From assembly GCA_963664595.2 (NCBI GenBank), contig CAXXOK010000010.1:620001-684000 (forward strand): a stretch of DNA of 64,000 nt, given 5' to 3'. The notes under the pieces are model-generated. The model was not told the DNA's origin. It saw only the letters and a program-made list of their open reading frames with translations, and did no database searches. Shown in pieces: positions 16,748 to 25,686 of this stretch (position 1 is the stretch's first letter; every line of letters starts with the position of its first letter). This stretch comes from CAXXOK01 sp963664595 (lineage in GTDB: Bacteria > Bacillota > Clostridia > Christensenellales > Aristaeellaceae). The position numbers and the translations under genes are program-made.

Positions 16748-18623
16748 TGTTCTTCCCAATTTCCTGAAGTGTTTTTTGGATTCGCATGGCAACGGTGTCC
16801 GTATCCAGCCCGACTTCCCTGATCAGAATCGCGTGATCACCGTGAGGAATAAACCGGTCCGGCACGGCCAGCGGATGAATGTCCATCGTGTTTCCATGGG
16901 CAGCGTTATATTCCAGCAGAGAGCTTCCAAACCCTCCGTCCAGCACGTTTTCTTCCACGGTAAAAACAGGCAGGTTTAATTTTTCCAGTCTTGCAAGGCA
17001 CTGCGTATCCAGCGGTTTTACAGTGGATGCGCTGATGACTTCCGGCATAAAACCCTTGTCGCGCAATTGATCCGCGGCCGCAATCGCCGTACCCACCATA
17101 CTGCCGACCGCTAAAACTACGGCACGGTTCCCTTTCACCAGCGTTTTCCATTTTCCAAACTCGAACGGAGTCGTATGATAGGCAGGGTTTGGTGATACCG
17201 CTTTTTTCGGATACCGGATGGCACAAGGGCCGTCAAAGGTCAGGCTCTGCCGGATCATCTCCTGCAGTTCTTCGGAATCGGCGGGCGCCAGTATGCGCAT
17301 GTTGGGAATGTGCCGCAGAAAGGCAATATCAAATAACCCCTGATGCGATTCCCCATCGCCGTTGGCAAGCCCGGCACGGTCCAGCATGAAGATAACAGGC
17401 AGATTTTGCATGCAAACATCGTGCATTACCTGATCATATCCCCGCTGCAGGAACGTGGAATAGACAAAGAAATAGGGGCGCATACCGCCTTTGGCCAGCC
17501 CTGCGGCCATGGTAACGGCATGTTCCTCGGCGATTCCAACATCAAAAAACCGGTCCGGATATTGTTTCTGAAATTCCTGCGTCGCCGTACCCAGCGTCAT
17601 GGCCGCCGTAATCACCGTGATCCTTGAATCCGTTTGGGCCATTTCCGTCAGGGTATCGGCAGCCACGGCGCCATATGATTTCTTAGCGCCCTTCTGCGCA
17701 AGTCCGTTATCAATAAAAAACGGAGGCGTACCATGAAAAATATCCGGCTTTTCTTCGGCGTTCTGATAGCCGTATCCTTTGACGGTGGACAGATGAATGA
17801 CCACTGGTATATCCATTTTCTGCGCCCGGCGAAACACGGTTTCCATGGCTTCAATATCATGGCCGTCGATCGGGCCCAGATAGGCAAAGCCCAGCGCAGA
17901 GAAAAAGGTTTCATCCACAAACAGGGTGCGGACCGATCTCTTGATCGTGTATAGAATCCGTTCTACCGAGGTACCGATCCACGGAATGCGCAGCAGACCC
18001 TTTTGCACTTTGCGCTTGGCGGAATACCAGCCCCAGCTGGCACGCAGCCTTGCCAGGTGCTTGCTGAGCGCGCCTACGTTTTTGGTGATTGACATTTCAT
18101 TGTCATTCACCACCACGATCAGTTTGGTCTTGGTATTCCCGCAGTCGTTAAGGGCCTCGTAGCACATGCCGCCGGTCAGCGCGCCGTCGCCCACAACGGC
18201 AACCACATGATGGCTTTTACCCTGTAAATCTCTGGCGCGGGCCAATCCCAGCGCAGCGGATATTCCTGTGCTGGCGTGCCCCGTTTCAAAGCAGTCGTGT
18301 TCACTTTCGCAGCATTTGGGAAAACCGGATAAGCCGCCGTAGGTGCGCAGTGTTTTAAACTTTGCATAACGCCCCGTGAGCAGCTTATGGGTATACGCCT
18401 GATGGCCCACATCAAACACAATCTTGTCAACAGGCGTATGAAAAGCCCGGTGCAGCGCAATGGTCATTTCTACCGCACCCAGATTGGAGGAAAGATGCCC
18501 GCCGTTTTCTGATACGGTTTGAATAATGGTTTCCCGGATATCCCGGGCCAGCTGTTTGCATTCTTTGGAAGACAGATTCACAATATCTGTCGGGTTCTCA
18601 ATTTTAGACAGATCCAAAGGCAC
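16737..18623 (-). CDS. dxs: 1-deoxy-D-xylulose-5-phosphate synthase
   Basis: 628 residues, full length. It has FDVGHQAYTHKLLTGR, the thiamine diphosphate site VVGDGALTGGMCYEALND, a middle transketolase domain with GIAEEHAVTMAAGLAKGG and RAGLANGDGESHQG, and the C-terminal transketolase-like domain. It joins pyruvate and glyceraldehyde-3-phosphate as the first step of the MEP isoprenoid pathway, which supplies the undecaprenyl carrier used in wall synthesis. A run upstream (AAAGGAGCG) provides the ribosome site. It follows ddl by 6 bases. Confidence 0.96.
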   Translation of the reverse strand: MPLDLSKIENPTDIVNLSSKECKQLARDIRETIIQTVSENGGHLSSNLGAVEMTIALHRAFHTPVDKIVFDVGHQAYTHKLLTGRYAKFKTLRTYGGLSGFPKCCESEHDCFETGHASTGISAALGLARARDLQGKSHHVVAVVGDGALTGGMCYEALNDCGNTKTKLIVVVNDNEMSITKNVGALSKHLARLRASWGWYSAKRKVQKGLLRIPWIGTSVERILYTIKRSVRTLFVDETFFSALGFAYLGPIDGHDIEAMETVFRRAQKMDIPVVIHLSTVKGYGYQNAEEKPDIFHGTPPFFIDNGLAQKGAKKSYGAVAADTLTEMAQTDSRITVITAAMTLGTATQEFQKQYPDRFFDVGIAEEHAVTMAAGLAKGGMRPYFFVYSTFLQRGYDQVMHDVCMQNLPVIFMLDRAGLANGDGESHQGLFDIAFLRHIPNMRILAPADSEELQEMIRQSLTFDGPCAIRYPKKAVSPNPAYHTTPFEFGKWKTLVKGNRAVVLAVGSMVGTAIAAADQLRDKGFMPEVISASTVKPLDTQCLARLEKLNLPVFTVEENVLDGGFGSSLLEYNAAHGNTMDIHPLAVPDRFIPHGDHAILIREVGLDTDTVAMRIQKTLQEIGKNNER

Positions 18624-18629
18624 GCTCCT

Positions 18630-19844
18630 TTACTGGTGCTTTGCGCCAAACTTTCCGCCTTGTTTAGAGCCGAAAGAAGCTTCGTTTAGTATATTGGAGG
18701 AAAAGGCGTAGTTGCTGTCATTCTTCTCCGAATGCGCTCTGATGGCAAAATCAACCATGCGGTCAATCAAGTCGGCATATTTCAGGCCGCTTGCTTCCCA
18801 CAGGTAAAACGCCAGCGAACCGGGGATGGTGTTGATCTCGGTAATGTACAGTTCTCCGGTTGGTTCATCGAACATATAGTCAATGCGGACAACGCCTTTG
18901 CAGTCCATCTGCTTAAAAATATCAACCGACAGCTTCTGGATTTTCTCCTTCAGCTCGGGTTCGATGGGCGCGGGGAGAATGCGTTTCAGCGATGCCATGC
19001 CCTTGGTTGCGTTTTTGGAACCCTGAAGGTATTTATCCATGAAGCTCAGCAGATCGCCGCCCGTAACCGGCATTTCGATTTCGGATGCCGTTACATCATC
19101 ATTATACCCCAATACCGAGCAATTGAGCTCCAATGGATTTTCCAGGCCTTTTTCGATCAGTACCTTCCGGTCAAACTCAAAAGCAAGCTCCAGGCATTGC
19201 AAGAGCTCCTCCCGGTTTTTCGCCTTTGATACCCCGATGGATGATCCCAGTGCGGCGGGTTTGACAAATACGGGGTATTCCAGCTTGCCTTCAATCTCCC
19301 GGATCACCGCATCCTGCCCGGCTTCCCAAACGCTGCGCAGTGTCCGGCAGCTTGGCAGCACCGGAAAACCGCAGCCTTTGAAGAAATCCTTCATATAAAC
19401 CTTGTCCATTCCCACGGCTGAGGCGGCCACGCCGGAGCTTGCGTAGGGAATATTGCACATTTCAAGCATTCCCTGCAGGGTTCCGTCCTCGCCATGCATC
19501 CCATGTAGAACAGGAATAACACAGTCAAGTCTTGCCGCAACCCGGTCTGTTTCCTTGCCGAATAAGCCTTTGGGCGGGTCTGTTGTCATCAATGCGCCGG
19601 ATCCGGCCGTGGGATCCAGCCAGACGCGGTAAATCCCCTTCTGATAGCCGTCAAAGTTTTTATATGTTTCAATACGAAGAAGCGGATCCCCGGAAAACCA
19701 TTCTCCCTTCATGCTGATATAAATCGGCACGATGGTATAGGTATCCGGATTTGCTGCCTTCATCATTTGCAAGGCGCTGATAATGGAAACCTCATGCTCG
19801 CAGGTACGGCTTCCATAAATAACGCCGATTGTTCTTTTGGTCAT
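18630..19844 (-). CDS. ddl: D-alanine--D-alanine ligase family protein
   Basis: 404 residues, somewhat longer than the usual 300-360. The ATP-grasp fold is clear: YGSRTCEHEVSIISA at the N-terminus, VIPVLHGMHGEDGTLQG, VFVKPAALGSSIGVSK, and the metal-binding RIDYMFDEPTGELYITEINTIPG. It joins two D-alanines for the peptidoglycan stem; the next gene, murF, uses the product. The omega-loop region reads FMDKYLQGSKN rather than the YEAKY of common Ddl enzymes, so the second substrate (D-Ala, D-Ser or D-lactate) should not be assumed. The C-terminal 30 residues are polar and probably disordered. Confidence 0.92.
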   Translation of the reverse strand: MTKRTIGVIYGSRTCEHEVSIISALQMMKAANPDTYTIVPIYISMKGEWFSGDPLLRIETYKNFDGYQKGIYRVWLDPTAGSGALMTTDPPKGLFGKETDRVAARLDCVIPVLHGMHGEDGTLQGMLEMCNIPYASSGVAASAVGMDKVYMKDFFKGCGFPVLPSCRTLRSVWEAGQDAVIREIEGKLEYPVFVKPAALGSSIGVSKAKNREELLQCLELAFEFDRKVLIEKGLENPLELNCSVLGYNDDVTASEIEMPVTGGDLLSFMDKYLQGSKNATKGMASLKRILPAPIEPELKEKIQKLSVDIFKQMDCKGVVRIDYMFDEPTGELYITEINTIPGSLAFYLWEASGLKYADLIDRMVDFAIRAHSEKNDSNYAFSSNILNEASFGSKQGGKFGAKHQ

Positions 19845-19855
19845 GGTACCCTCCG

Positions 19856-21466
19856 CTAATTCTCCTGATAGTTATCAGGCAAGTCGTTTTCATATAAAAC
19901 GGTATCTTCTTTTTGCACCAGTTGCTTTAACACCTTTGTCGATTCGTCCAGGCTGCCGACCTGATAGATGTTCTCCTCCTGAAAACCCGCTTCCCGAAGG
20001 CCATCCAAAATCGGCTGCACCCGTTTCTTACCGATGATAATCGCAATATCGGCCGCCTGTGCAATGGCGATGCCAAAAGCTTTGTTGAACTTCGCTTCTT
20101 CCGCGCCGAGTTCCACCATGCCGGGCGTAATGATAATGCGCCTCGCGGGAAACTGACGAAGGATATCCAACGCGGCCTGCGCGCTGACAGGGTTCGTATT
20201 GAAACCGTCATTGATGATTGTATAAGAATTCGGGTTACGAATCAACTCCATGCGGCTGGGGATCGGCTCCAGGCGCTTAATCCCCCGCATGATCTGGTTT
20301 TTCGTCAGGCCGAGGGCATCGGCAACCGCAGCGGCCATCAGGATATTCTTGATGTTATGCTCGCCCAGCAGCCGTGTTTGGCAGTGCAGCCGCTCGCCGC
20401 TTTGAAAGCAAAGATCAAACGAGCTTCCCTCCGGCGATACGCTGGTATTCTCGCTCCAAACATCGGCGTCTCCCGGTTGGAGGCCGACCAGTGTTTTTGG
20501 TTTATCGGTTTGCTCGTACAATTGCCGGCAGATTGCCTGATCATCGGCAAAGAAGGAGTGGCCGTTTTGGGGCAGCGCGTTGATCAGCTCATACTTAGTG
20601 CTTGCAACGCGTTCCACCGTATGGAACGTATCCAGATGCTGGGGGCCGACCGAGGTGATAATGCCGAGGGTCGGCTTCACCAACCGGCAAAGCTCCTTAA
20701 TATCGCCTACATGCCTTGCACCCATTTCGGATATAAAGATCTGATGCGAGGGTAGCAGCCGCTCCCGGATTGTGCGTGCCACGCCCATTGGGGTATTGAA
20801 GCTTTTCGGGGTGATCAGCACCGGGAATTTTTCCTCCAGAATCGTGCCCAGGATATGCTTGACAGAGGTTTTCCCATAGCTGCCGGTAATCCCGATTCGG
20901 ATGACATCCTTTTGCTTCAGCAGTTTGCTGCGCGCACTGCGGAAATAGTATTCGCTGATGCATTTTTCCAGCCCCCATGCAACCAGCCCGCACAGCGCGA
21001 TGAGCACAGGCAGCAAAAGGGTCCAATATGCGACCGGGTAGAGTGGGCTAATGGATGACAGTGTGTACGAGATTCCCCCAAAGATAAGGAAAGAAAATAC
21101 GTACAGCCTCTTTACACGCGAAGTAATCACGAATGGTTTTTTCATCTTTTTGGGCATCACAGACCGCGCGATCAAACGCCCGGCGCCATAGGCCAGCACC
21201 AAGAAAACAACAAGAACAGCGAGTGAAAGCCACGGGCTGTTCACTGCCATGTTCAGCCATTTTAAAATGATCATCATTCCCTGAGAAATCGTAGCCGCGT
21301 AGAGCCCCGGCATCCACACCTGCACGGGATTGCGCTTCATGGAACGGAAATATCCCGGGAATTGATAACTTTCCAATTGGAAAATATGGTAGATACCTCT
21401 GGCTGCCGCAAGGGAGACCACCACAGGAATCAGGCTTGAGAGCTTCTGAAAGAGAACTTCGTTCAT
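19856..21466 (-). CDS. murF: MurF-type Mur ligase with N-terminal membrane domain
   Basis: 536 residues from MNEVLFQKLSSLIP (ATG at 21466, AAGGAG upstream, overlapping the previous stop as ATGA). Residues 1-165 hold about five hydrophobic segments (roughly 7-25, 52-70, 78-98, 118-136, 143-163). The Mur ligase part starts near residue 190 with GITGSYGKTSVKH (ATP site), then SEMGARHVGDI, TSVGPQHLDTF, LLGEHNIKNILMA and NDGFNTNPVSAQAAL. MurF adds D-Ala-D-Ala to UDP-MurNAc-tripeptide; the neighbouring ddl supports this. Usual MurF proteins are soluble and about 450 residues, so the membrane anchor is notable. A paralogue acting on another substrate is possible. Confidence 0.88.
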   Translation of the reverse strand: MNEVLFQKLSSLIPVVVSLAAARGIYHIFQLESYQFPGYFRSMKRNPVQVWMPGLYAATISQGMMIILKWLNMAVNSPWLSLAVLVVFLVLAYGAGRLIARSVMPKKMKKPFVITSRVKRLYVFSFLIFGGISYTLSSISPLYPVAYWTLLLPVLIALCGLVAWGLEKCISEYYFRSARSKLLKQKDVIRIGITGSYGKTSVKHILGTILEEKFPVLITPKSFNTPMGVARTIRERLLPSHQIFISEMGARHVGDIKELCRLVKPTLGIITSVGPQHLDTFHTVERVASTKYELINALPQNGHSFFADDQAICRQLYEQTDKPKTLVGLQPGDADVWSENTSVSPEGSSFDLCFQSGERLHCQTRLLGEHNIKNILMAAAVADALGLTKNQIMRGIKRLEPIPSRMELIRNPNSYTIINDGFNTNPVSAQAALDILRQFPARRIIITPGMVELGAEEAKFNKAFGIAIAQAADIAIIIGKKRVQPILDGLREAGFQEENIYQVGSLDESTKVLKQLVQKEDTVLYENDLPDNYQEN

Positions 21467-22260
21467 TCCTTCGCTCCTTCCCATAAAAATTGTTTTACGA
21501 TCAGGATAAACCGAGCTTCTTCTTCCAGAAAAGCAAAATGGGATCTTCCCTCGAATACCACAAGGCCGGCATCCGGTATCTCCCGTTCCATCGTCTGCCC
21601 CATCCACAACGGTGTTTCCTGATCCTTTTCTCCCCAGATCAGCAGGGTGGGCGATTCAACCTGCGGCAGCAGCGGCGTCAGATCTTCGGAAACGATCTTA
21701 ACAAAGGTTGCCCGCATGCCTTCGCTGAGCTTTGCGTAGTCCGGCGAACCATACCGTTGGATCAGCGCGTTTCGCGCTTTTTGCATCAACGGTTTCAGCG
21801 GCGGTATTTTTTGAAGCGTCTTTACCACGGCGCTGAAGCGCTTATATTGCGATGTTTTCCGATCTGCCTGTTGGGACGCCGGTTTTTTTATACCTGCGCC
21901 GCCCGTGATCACAATCTTTCCGACTCTCTCCGGATACCGGGAAGCCAGATAAACGGCGACCCTTGCGCCAAAGGAATGGGAAATGATATCAACTTTTACA
22001 ATGTTTATCCTATCCAGTAATTGTCTGACCTGTTCCATGAAATCCGCTACGCCCCAGGGCTCCGGAGGCTCGTTGCTGAGGCCGTGGGCTGGAAAATCCA
22101 GCGTGATTACGGTAGCCTGTTCCTGCAGCGCGTTCATCGTTTCCGAAAACATTCCGGAGTCACATCCCCAGCCATGCAGGAGCAAAACCGGCGTATTGCT
22201 TGATTTGCTGTTATGTTTGATTTCGTAGTGGATTTGACATCCGTTCACGCTTTGTAACAA
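21463..22260 (-). CDS. Alpha/beta hydrolase
   Basis: An alpha/beta-hydrolase fold protein of about 265 residues. The oxyanion region is LLLHGWGCDSGMF, the nucleophile elbow is ISHSFGARVA (Ser), and later LLIWGEKDQETPLW and EGRSHFAFLEE supply the acid and the catalytic His. I prefer the TTG at 22260, five bases after AGAGGTG and giving the usual short lead into VNGCQIHYE; an ATG at 22293 has no ribosome site. It heads the minus-strand operon and overlaps murF by 4 bp. Substrate unknown; its position suggests a link to envelope metabolism, which is inference. Confidence 0.85.
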   Translation of the reverse strand: MLQSVNGCQIHYEIKHNSKSSNTPVLLLHGWGCDSGMFSETMNALQEQATVITLDFPAHGLSNEPPEPWGVADFMEQVRQLLDRINIVKVDIISHSFGARVAVYLASRYPERVGKIVITGGAGIKKPASQQADRKTSQYKRFSAVVKTLQKIPPLKPLMQKARNALIQRYGSPDYAKLSEGMRATFVKIVSEDLTPLLPQVESPTLLIWGEKDQETPLWMGQTMEREIPDAGLVVFEGRSHFAFLEEEARFILIVKQFLWEGAKE

Positions 22261-22367
22261 AACAACACCTCTGTTATGATTATTCTTAGCCATTCTACAT
22301 CAATTCCAGTAAAAAGAAAAGTCAGCGTCTCATTTGCAAACATACGTGTACTGTGCGTGTGCTTATA

Positions 22368-22396
22368 TTGACACGCTTTTTTTGAAGTGATAAGAT
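22368..22396 (+). promoter_or_regulatory. Strong promoter of the DUF3048 gene
   Basis: Perfect -35 TTGACA at 22368-22373, 17-base spacer, -10 TAAGAT at 22391-22396. The leader is about 60 bases long before the GTG start. Confidence 0.75.
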
Positions 22397-22460
22397 AAAA
22401 AGGATTTGAATCAAGGTGTAATCAGCTACAATATGATCAGTATGTATGGGGGTTAGAATT

Positions 22461-23663
22461 GTGAAAAGATGGACCAGTTTCCTTATCATTGCCGTTCTGC
22501 TCGTTACGGCAGTCATCCCCGCAATGGCAAAAACGCAGCACGCGGACAATAATTATACCATTCCGTTGGAAGGCACTGTACTGCAAAACGATGCGGATCG
22601 TGGGATTACCCCAAAGACACCGGCCGATCGTAATCCGATCATCGCGGGAGAGAGCCCGACCACCGGTTTGAGCTGGATTGGCTTCTATCTGCCCATGCTC
22701 GCGCAGTTCTCCAATGGCGCAGGCACGGTAAAAGTAAATGGCAAAACAGTGAAAGCAGCCGGTATCGGCGTGCGTGCTCCCTGGGGCGGTCAGTATGCGG
22801 ATGTTGTGTACGAAGGTGTTCTGTATCGCACTGGCGCCACCCGTATGAGCTTTGTTTTTTCCGATAGCCTTGACGATGGATATCCCTCTTCCTTCGGCCC
22901 CGTGCGTTCCGCGCGTACCGGCCACGTAAGCCTGCGCCAGGAGTGGCAGGGCGGCATCGTGTTCCGCGGCGGCCCGAGAAGAGAAGAAAACAATATTGCC
23001 GAAATGTTTAACGATCTGGGCGCAAGCGATGCGGGCGTGGTTTTCGACTTGGAAACGAACCTCACCAAGGGATATTCCACCCGCGTAAAGGGCCTGAAAA
23101 ACCCCGAAAACCTGAATGCCGATATCGTGGGTATACGCGGACTGATCCCCACCAACTATTCCTCCGAACCGCATGCCTTCCTGTTTGCGGATATCAATCC
23201 CTATACGGAAGGATATAACTTCGCCTATCAGATTAATCTGGACTGGGGCACGGAAACCTACGTTTCCCACTTCGTGTATGATGAGTTTGACAATATCTAT
23301 TATCGTTACTCCAACAATGCGCTGTGGGTCAGCCACGTAAGCGCGGATGATCTTTCCGATGAAAATGCCATCCCGCTCACTTTCGCCAACGTGATTGTTC
23401 AGCGTGTAGAATACCTGTACACCAACAATTCCAAGATTATGCCCAATATGCAGAGCGTCGGCAAAGGCAACGCGGATATCTTTATCGGCGGCCGCTATAT
23501 ACCCGGCTATTGGGTGCGTAATTCCCAGGACGATCCGACTGTTTATTACGACGATCAGGGCAACGAAATCCAGCTCAGCCGCGGCAAGACTTTTGTTGCC
23601 CAGATGCCCCCGGATTGCCTGCTGACCTTCGACTCCACGATTGACGATACCTTCGCCCAGTAA
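22461..23663 (+). CDS. Exported DUF3048 domain protein (YerB-like)
   Basis: 400 residues starting at the GTG at 22461, eight bases after GGGGG; the ATG at 22446 lies within that site. The N-terminus is a classic signal peptide (KRWTSFLIIAVLLVTA, cleavage after AMA) without a lipobox Cys. The mature protein shows the DUF3048 core: ADVVYEGVLYRTGATRMSFVF, SSFGPVRSART and a C-terminal part with YIPGYWVR and GKTFV. Bacillus YerB is the best-known relative; its function is unclear. It is a single gene with its own strong promoter and a strong terminator. Confidence 0.87.
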   Translation: MKRWTSFLIIAVLLVTAVIPAMAKTQHADNNYTIPLEGTVLQNDADRGITPKTPADRNPIIAGESPTTGLSWIGFYLPMLAQFSNGAGTVKVNGKTVKAAGIGVRAPWGGQYADVVYEGVLYRTGATRMSFVFSDSLDDGYPSSFGPVRSARTGHVSLRQEWQGGIVFRGGPRREENNIAEMFNDLGASDAGVVFDLETNLTKGYSTRVKGLKNPENLNADIVGIRGLIPTNYSSEPHAFLFADINPYTEGYNFAYQINLDWGTETYVSHFVYDEFDNIYYRYSNNALWVSHVSADDLSDENAIPLTFANVIVQRVEYLYTNNSKIMPNMQSVGKGNADIFIGGRYIPGYWVRNSQDDPTVYYDDQGNEIQLSRGKTFVAQMPPDCLLTFDSTIDDTFAQ

Positions 23664-23680
23664 CGGACAAAGCATTCACA

Positions 23681-23718
23681 AAGGAACCGCCTGCCAAACG
23701 GCAGGCGGTTCCTTTTGG
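23681..23718 (+). terminator. Rho-independent terminator after the DUF3048 gene
   Basis: A perfect 15-bp stem (AAGGAACCGCCTGCC, 23681-23695, with its complement 23700-23714) closing a four-base AAAC loop, followed by TTTTGG. It starts 18 bases after the stop codon. The A-rich left flank means it may also work for the convergent yigZ-type gene. Confidence 0.9.
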
Positions 23719-23742
23719 ATATATGGCTACAGAGCCGAGGTT

Positions 23743-24375
23743 TCAACCGCCCCATGGATAGAAAAACAGCTCTCTATCCTTATCTGTTTCCAGCTTTCCG
23801 TCCGTTACCTGGTGCAGCGCTTCAATCACAGAATCCGCATCAGATTCGCGCAGCAAAAGGGAGGCCTGCACATTCTCTGTGTAGGCAATGCTTTCAATCA
23901 TCACGGGTAACGATTGAAATGCGTGCTGCACCTTATCCCAAAGAGGGTAAGCGATATTCAGACACCATCTTCCGGTTTCGTGCATGGTGCATACCTGCGC
24001 CGCTTCCAGCGCCAATGACGTACTGTGAGCATAGGCACGTACCAGGCCTCCCGCACCCAGCAGAATACCGCCAAAGTAACGCGTAATCACAACGGCGCAG
24101 TTTACTACCTCTTTTGCCATCATCACTTCGACGATTGGCTTTCCAGCCGTGCCGGAAGGTTCTCCATCATCGCTGTACCGGATAACACCCTTGTTTTGTC
24201 CGATGATATACGCAAAGCAATTGTGGGATGCGCTTCGGTGCTCTTTCTTAATACCGTCCAAAAAGGCGAGCGCTTCATCGGCGGTTGCCACAGGTACGGC
24301 ATGGCCGATGAAACGGCTTTTCTGAATCACATATTCTGTCTGGGCATTTTTCAGCAGGGTTTTATATTCGTTCAT
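23743..24375 (-). CDS. YigZ/IMPACT family protein
   Basis: 210 residues from MNEYKTLLKN (ATG at 24375, GGAAGGAAG upstream). It matches the YigZ/UPF0029 family: KSRFIGHAVPV, SHNCFAYIIG, the hallmark DDGEPSGTAGKPI and VVITRYFGGILLGAGGLVRAY. IMPACT relatives in eukaryotes regulate translation through GCN1; the bacterial role is not established. A C-terminal DUF1949-like RNA-binding-type domain is likely at about residues 140-205. It is a single gene between two promoters facing away. Confidence 0.92.
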   Translation of the reverse strand: MNEYKTLLKNAQTEYVIQKSRFIGHAVPVATADEALAFLDGIKKEHRSASHNCFAYIIGQNKGVIRYSDDGEPSGTAGKPIVEVMMAKEVVNCAVVITRYFGGILLGAGGLVRAYAHSTSLALEAAQVCTMHETGRWCLNIAYPLWDKVQHAFQSLPVMIESIAYTENVQASLLLRESDADSVIEALHQVTDGKLETDKDRELFFYPWGG

Positions 24376-24446
24376 CCGGCTTCCTTCCAACGTTTCTTTT
24401 CCCCTATTCTATATGGTTTCTTCAGAACTAACAACAGAACATACGT

Positions 24447-24520
24447 TTGCTTTCTATTGACAAATCTGCTATAATACCAAGGATACATCAATTGACAAAC
24501 ATCCCCTTACCCCGTATGAT
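24447..24520 (+). promoter_or_regulatory. Tandem promoters of the ruvCAB-queA operon
   Basis: Two candidate promoters. The proximal is strong: TTGACA at 24492-24497, 17 bases, TATGAT at 24515-24520, just before AGGAGG and the ruvC ATG. The distal has TTGCTT at 24447-24452, 17 bases and a perfect TATAAT at 24470-24475. A spare TTGACA lies at 24457-24462. No LexA-type box (GAAC-N4-GTTC) was seen. Confidence 0.65.
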
Positions 24521-24543
24521 GAAATGGCTTCAGGAGGCATATA

Positions 24544-25038
24544 ATGATTGTTCTCGGCATTGATCCCGGTTTGGCAACACTTGGATGGGGTGTGATCAAG
24601 AATGAGCAGAATAAGCAAACGCTTCTGGATTATGGCTGCATCATCACCACGCCCGATCAGCCCTTTCCCAGCCGCCTTCTTGCCATCCACACGGAGTTTA
24701 CACAAATTCTCCAGCAATATACGCCCGATGAAATTGCCTTTGAGGAATTGTTTTTTTCCAGAAATGTAACAACAGCCTTAACTGTAGGCGCCGCTCGTGG
24801 CGTTTGCGTTGCGCTCGCCGCGGATTATACCGGCAATCTATTTGAATATACTCCCATGCAGGTCAAACAGGCGCTCACCGGCTATGGCCGCGCAGATAAA
24901 CGCCAGATACAGGAAATGGTGAAGCTGCTTCTTTCCATGGACGCAATCGCTAAGCCGGATGACGCGGCCGACGCTCTGGCCATTGCACTCACCCATGCCG
25001 CCATGGGCGCAGTACGCGCACAGTTTAAAATGAAATGA
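24544..25038 (+). CDS. ruvC: Crossover junction endodeoxyribonuclease RuvC
   Basis: 164 residues with the RNase-H fold of RuvC. The four catalytic acids are visible: Asp in VLGIDPGLATLGWG, Glu in IAFEELFF, and the C-terminal DDAADALAIALTH pair. It cuts Holliday junctions made by homologous recombination. An AGGAGG site is six bases upstream. It is followed within ten bases by ruvA. Confidence 0.96.
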   Translation: MIVLGIDPGLATLGWGVIKNEQNKQTLLDYGCIITTPDQPFPSRLLAIHTEFTQILQQYTPDEIAFEELFFSRNVTTALTVGAARGVCVALAADYTGNLFEYTPMQVKQALTGYGRADKRQIQEMVKLLLSMDAIAKPDDAADALAIALTHAAMGAVRAQFKMK

Positions 25039-25047
25039 GGCTGGATT

Positions 25048-25665
25048 ATGATTGCTTTACTTGACGGAACGGTGTTCGAAAAATCTGCAAATGAAATCCT
25101 GCTGATGACCAACGGGATCGCTTTTCGTCTCTTTTGCAGCATGAATACCATTTCCTCGGTACCCGCTGTGGGACAGCGCTGCGCTCTATATACCCACATG
25201 ATCGTACGGGACGACGCGGCAGAGCTTTATGGGTTTCTTTCGCGTGACGAACGGGAATTGTTCTTGAATCTGATTTCAGTCAGCGGCGTCGGACCAAAAT
25301 CCGCCATCTGTATCCTTGGCAGCTTATCCATTGCGGATCTCAGGCTTGCCATTCTCACAGGCGATACGGCGCTTCTAAGCCGTGCACAGGGCATTGGCAA
25401 GAAAACAGCGCAGCGCATATCACTGGAGCTCAAGGATAAGCTGACCAAAGAAGCGCTTTCCATGAACGACAACTCGGACGCCTATCTGGTAGCGGAAATG
25501 GATTCTGCGGCACAGGACATGCTCAGCGAAGCGATATTGGCCTTGAAAACGCTTGGATATTCACCGGTTGAGGCTGCCGACGCTATTAAAAAAGTCAAAG
25601 ACCAGGCCGAAACCACCGATGAACTGATCAAGCTTTCCCTGCGGTATATGGCGCAGAAGCAGTAA
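25048..25665 (+). CDS. ruvA: Holliday junction branch-migration protein RuvA
   Basis: 205 residues. The N-terminal OB fold begins MIALLDGTVFEKSANEIL; the middle has two helix-hairpin-helix motifs, LISVSGVGPKSAICIL and AQGIGKKTAQRISLELKDKL; the last 50 residues form domain III that contacts RuvB. It holds the four-way junction while RuvB pulls DNA. Confidence 0.96.
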   Translation: MIALLDGTVFEKSANEILLMTNGIAFRLFCSMNTISSVPAVGQRCALYTHMIVRDDAAELYGFLSRDERELFLNLISVSGVGPKSAICILGSLSIADLRLAILTGDTALLSRAQGIGKKTAQRISLELKDKLTKEALSMNDNSDAYLVAEMDSAAQDMLSEAILALKTLGYSPVEAADAIKKVKDQAETTDELIKLSLRYMAQKQ

Positions 25666-25686
25666 ACGGATAAAAGGAGTACGATC

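Noticed and set aside
22437..23675. Long open frame (412 codons) antisense to the DUF3048 gene
   Set aside because: The plus-strand frame has a signal peptide, promoter, ribosome site and terminator; the antisense protein has no recognisable domain and arises from codon bias.
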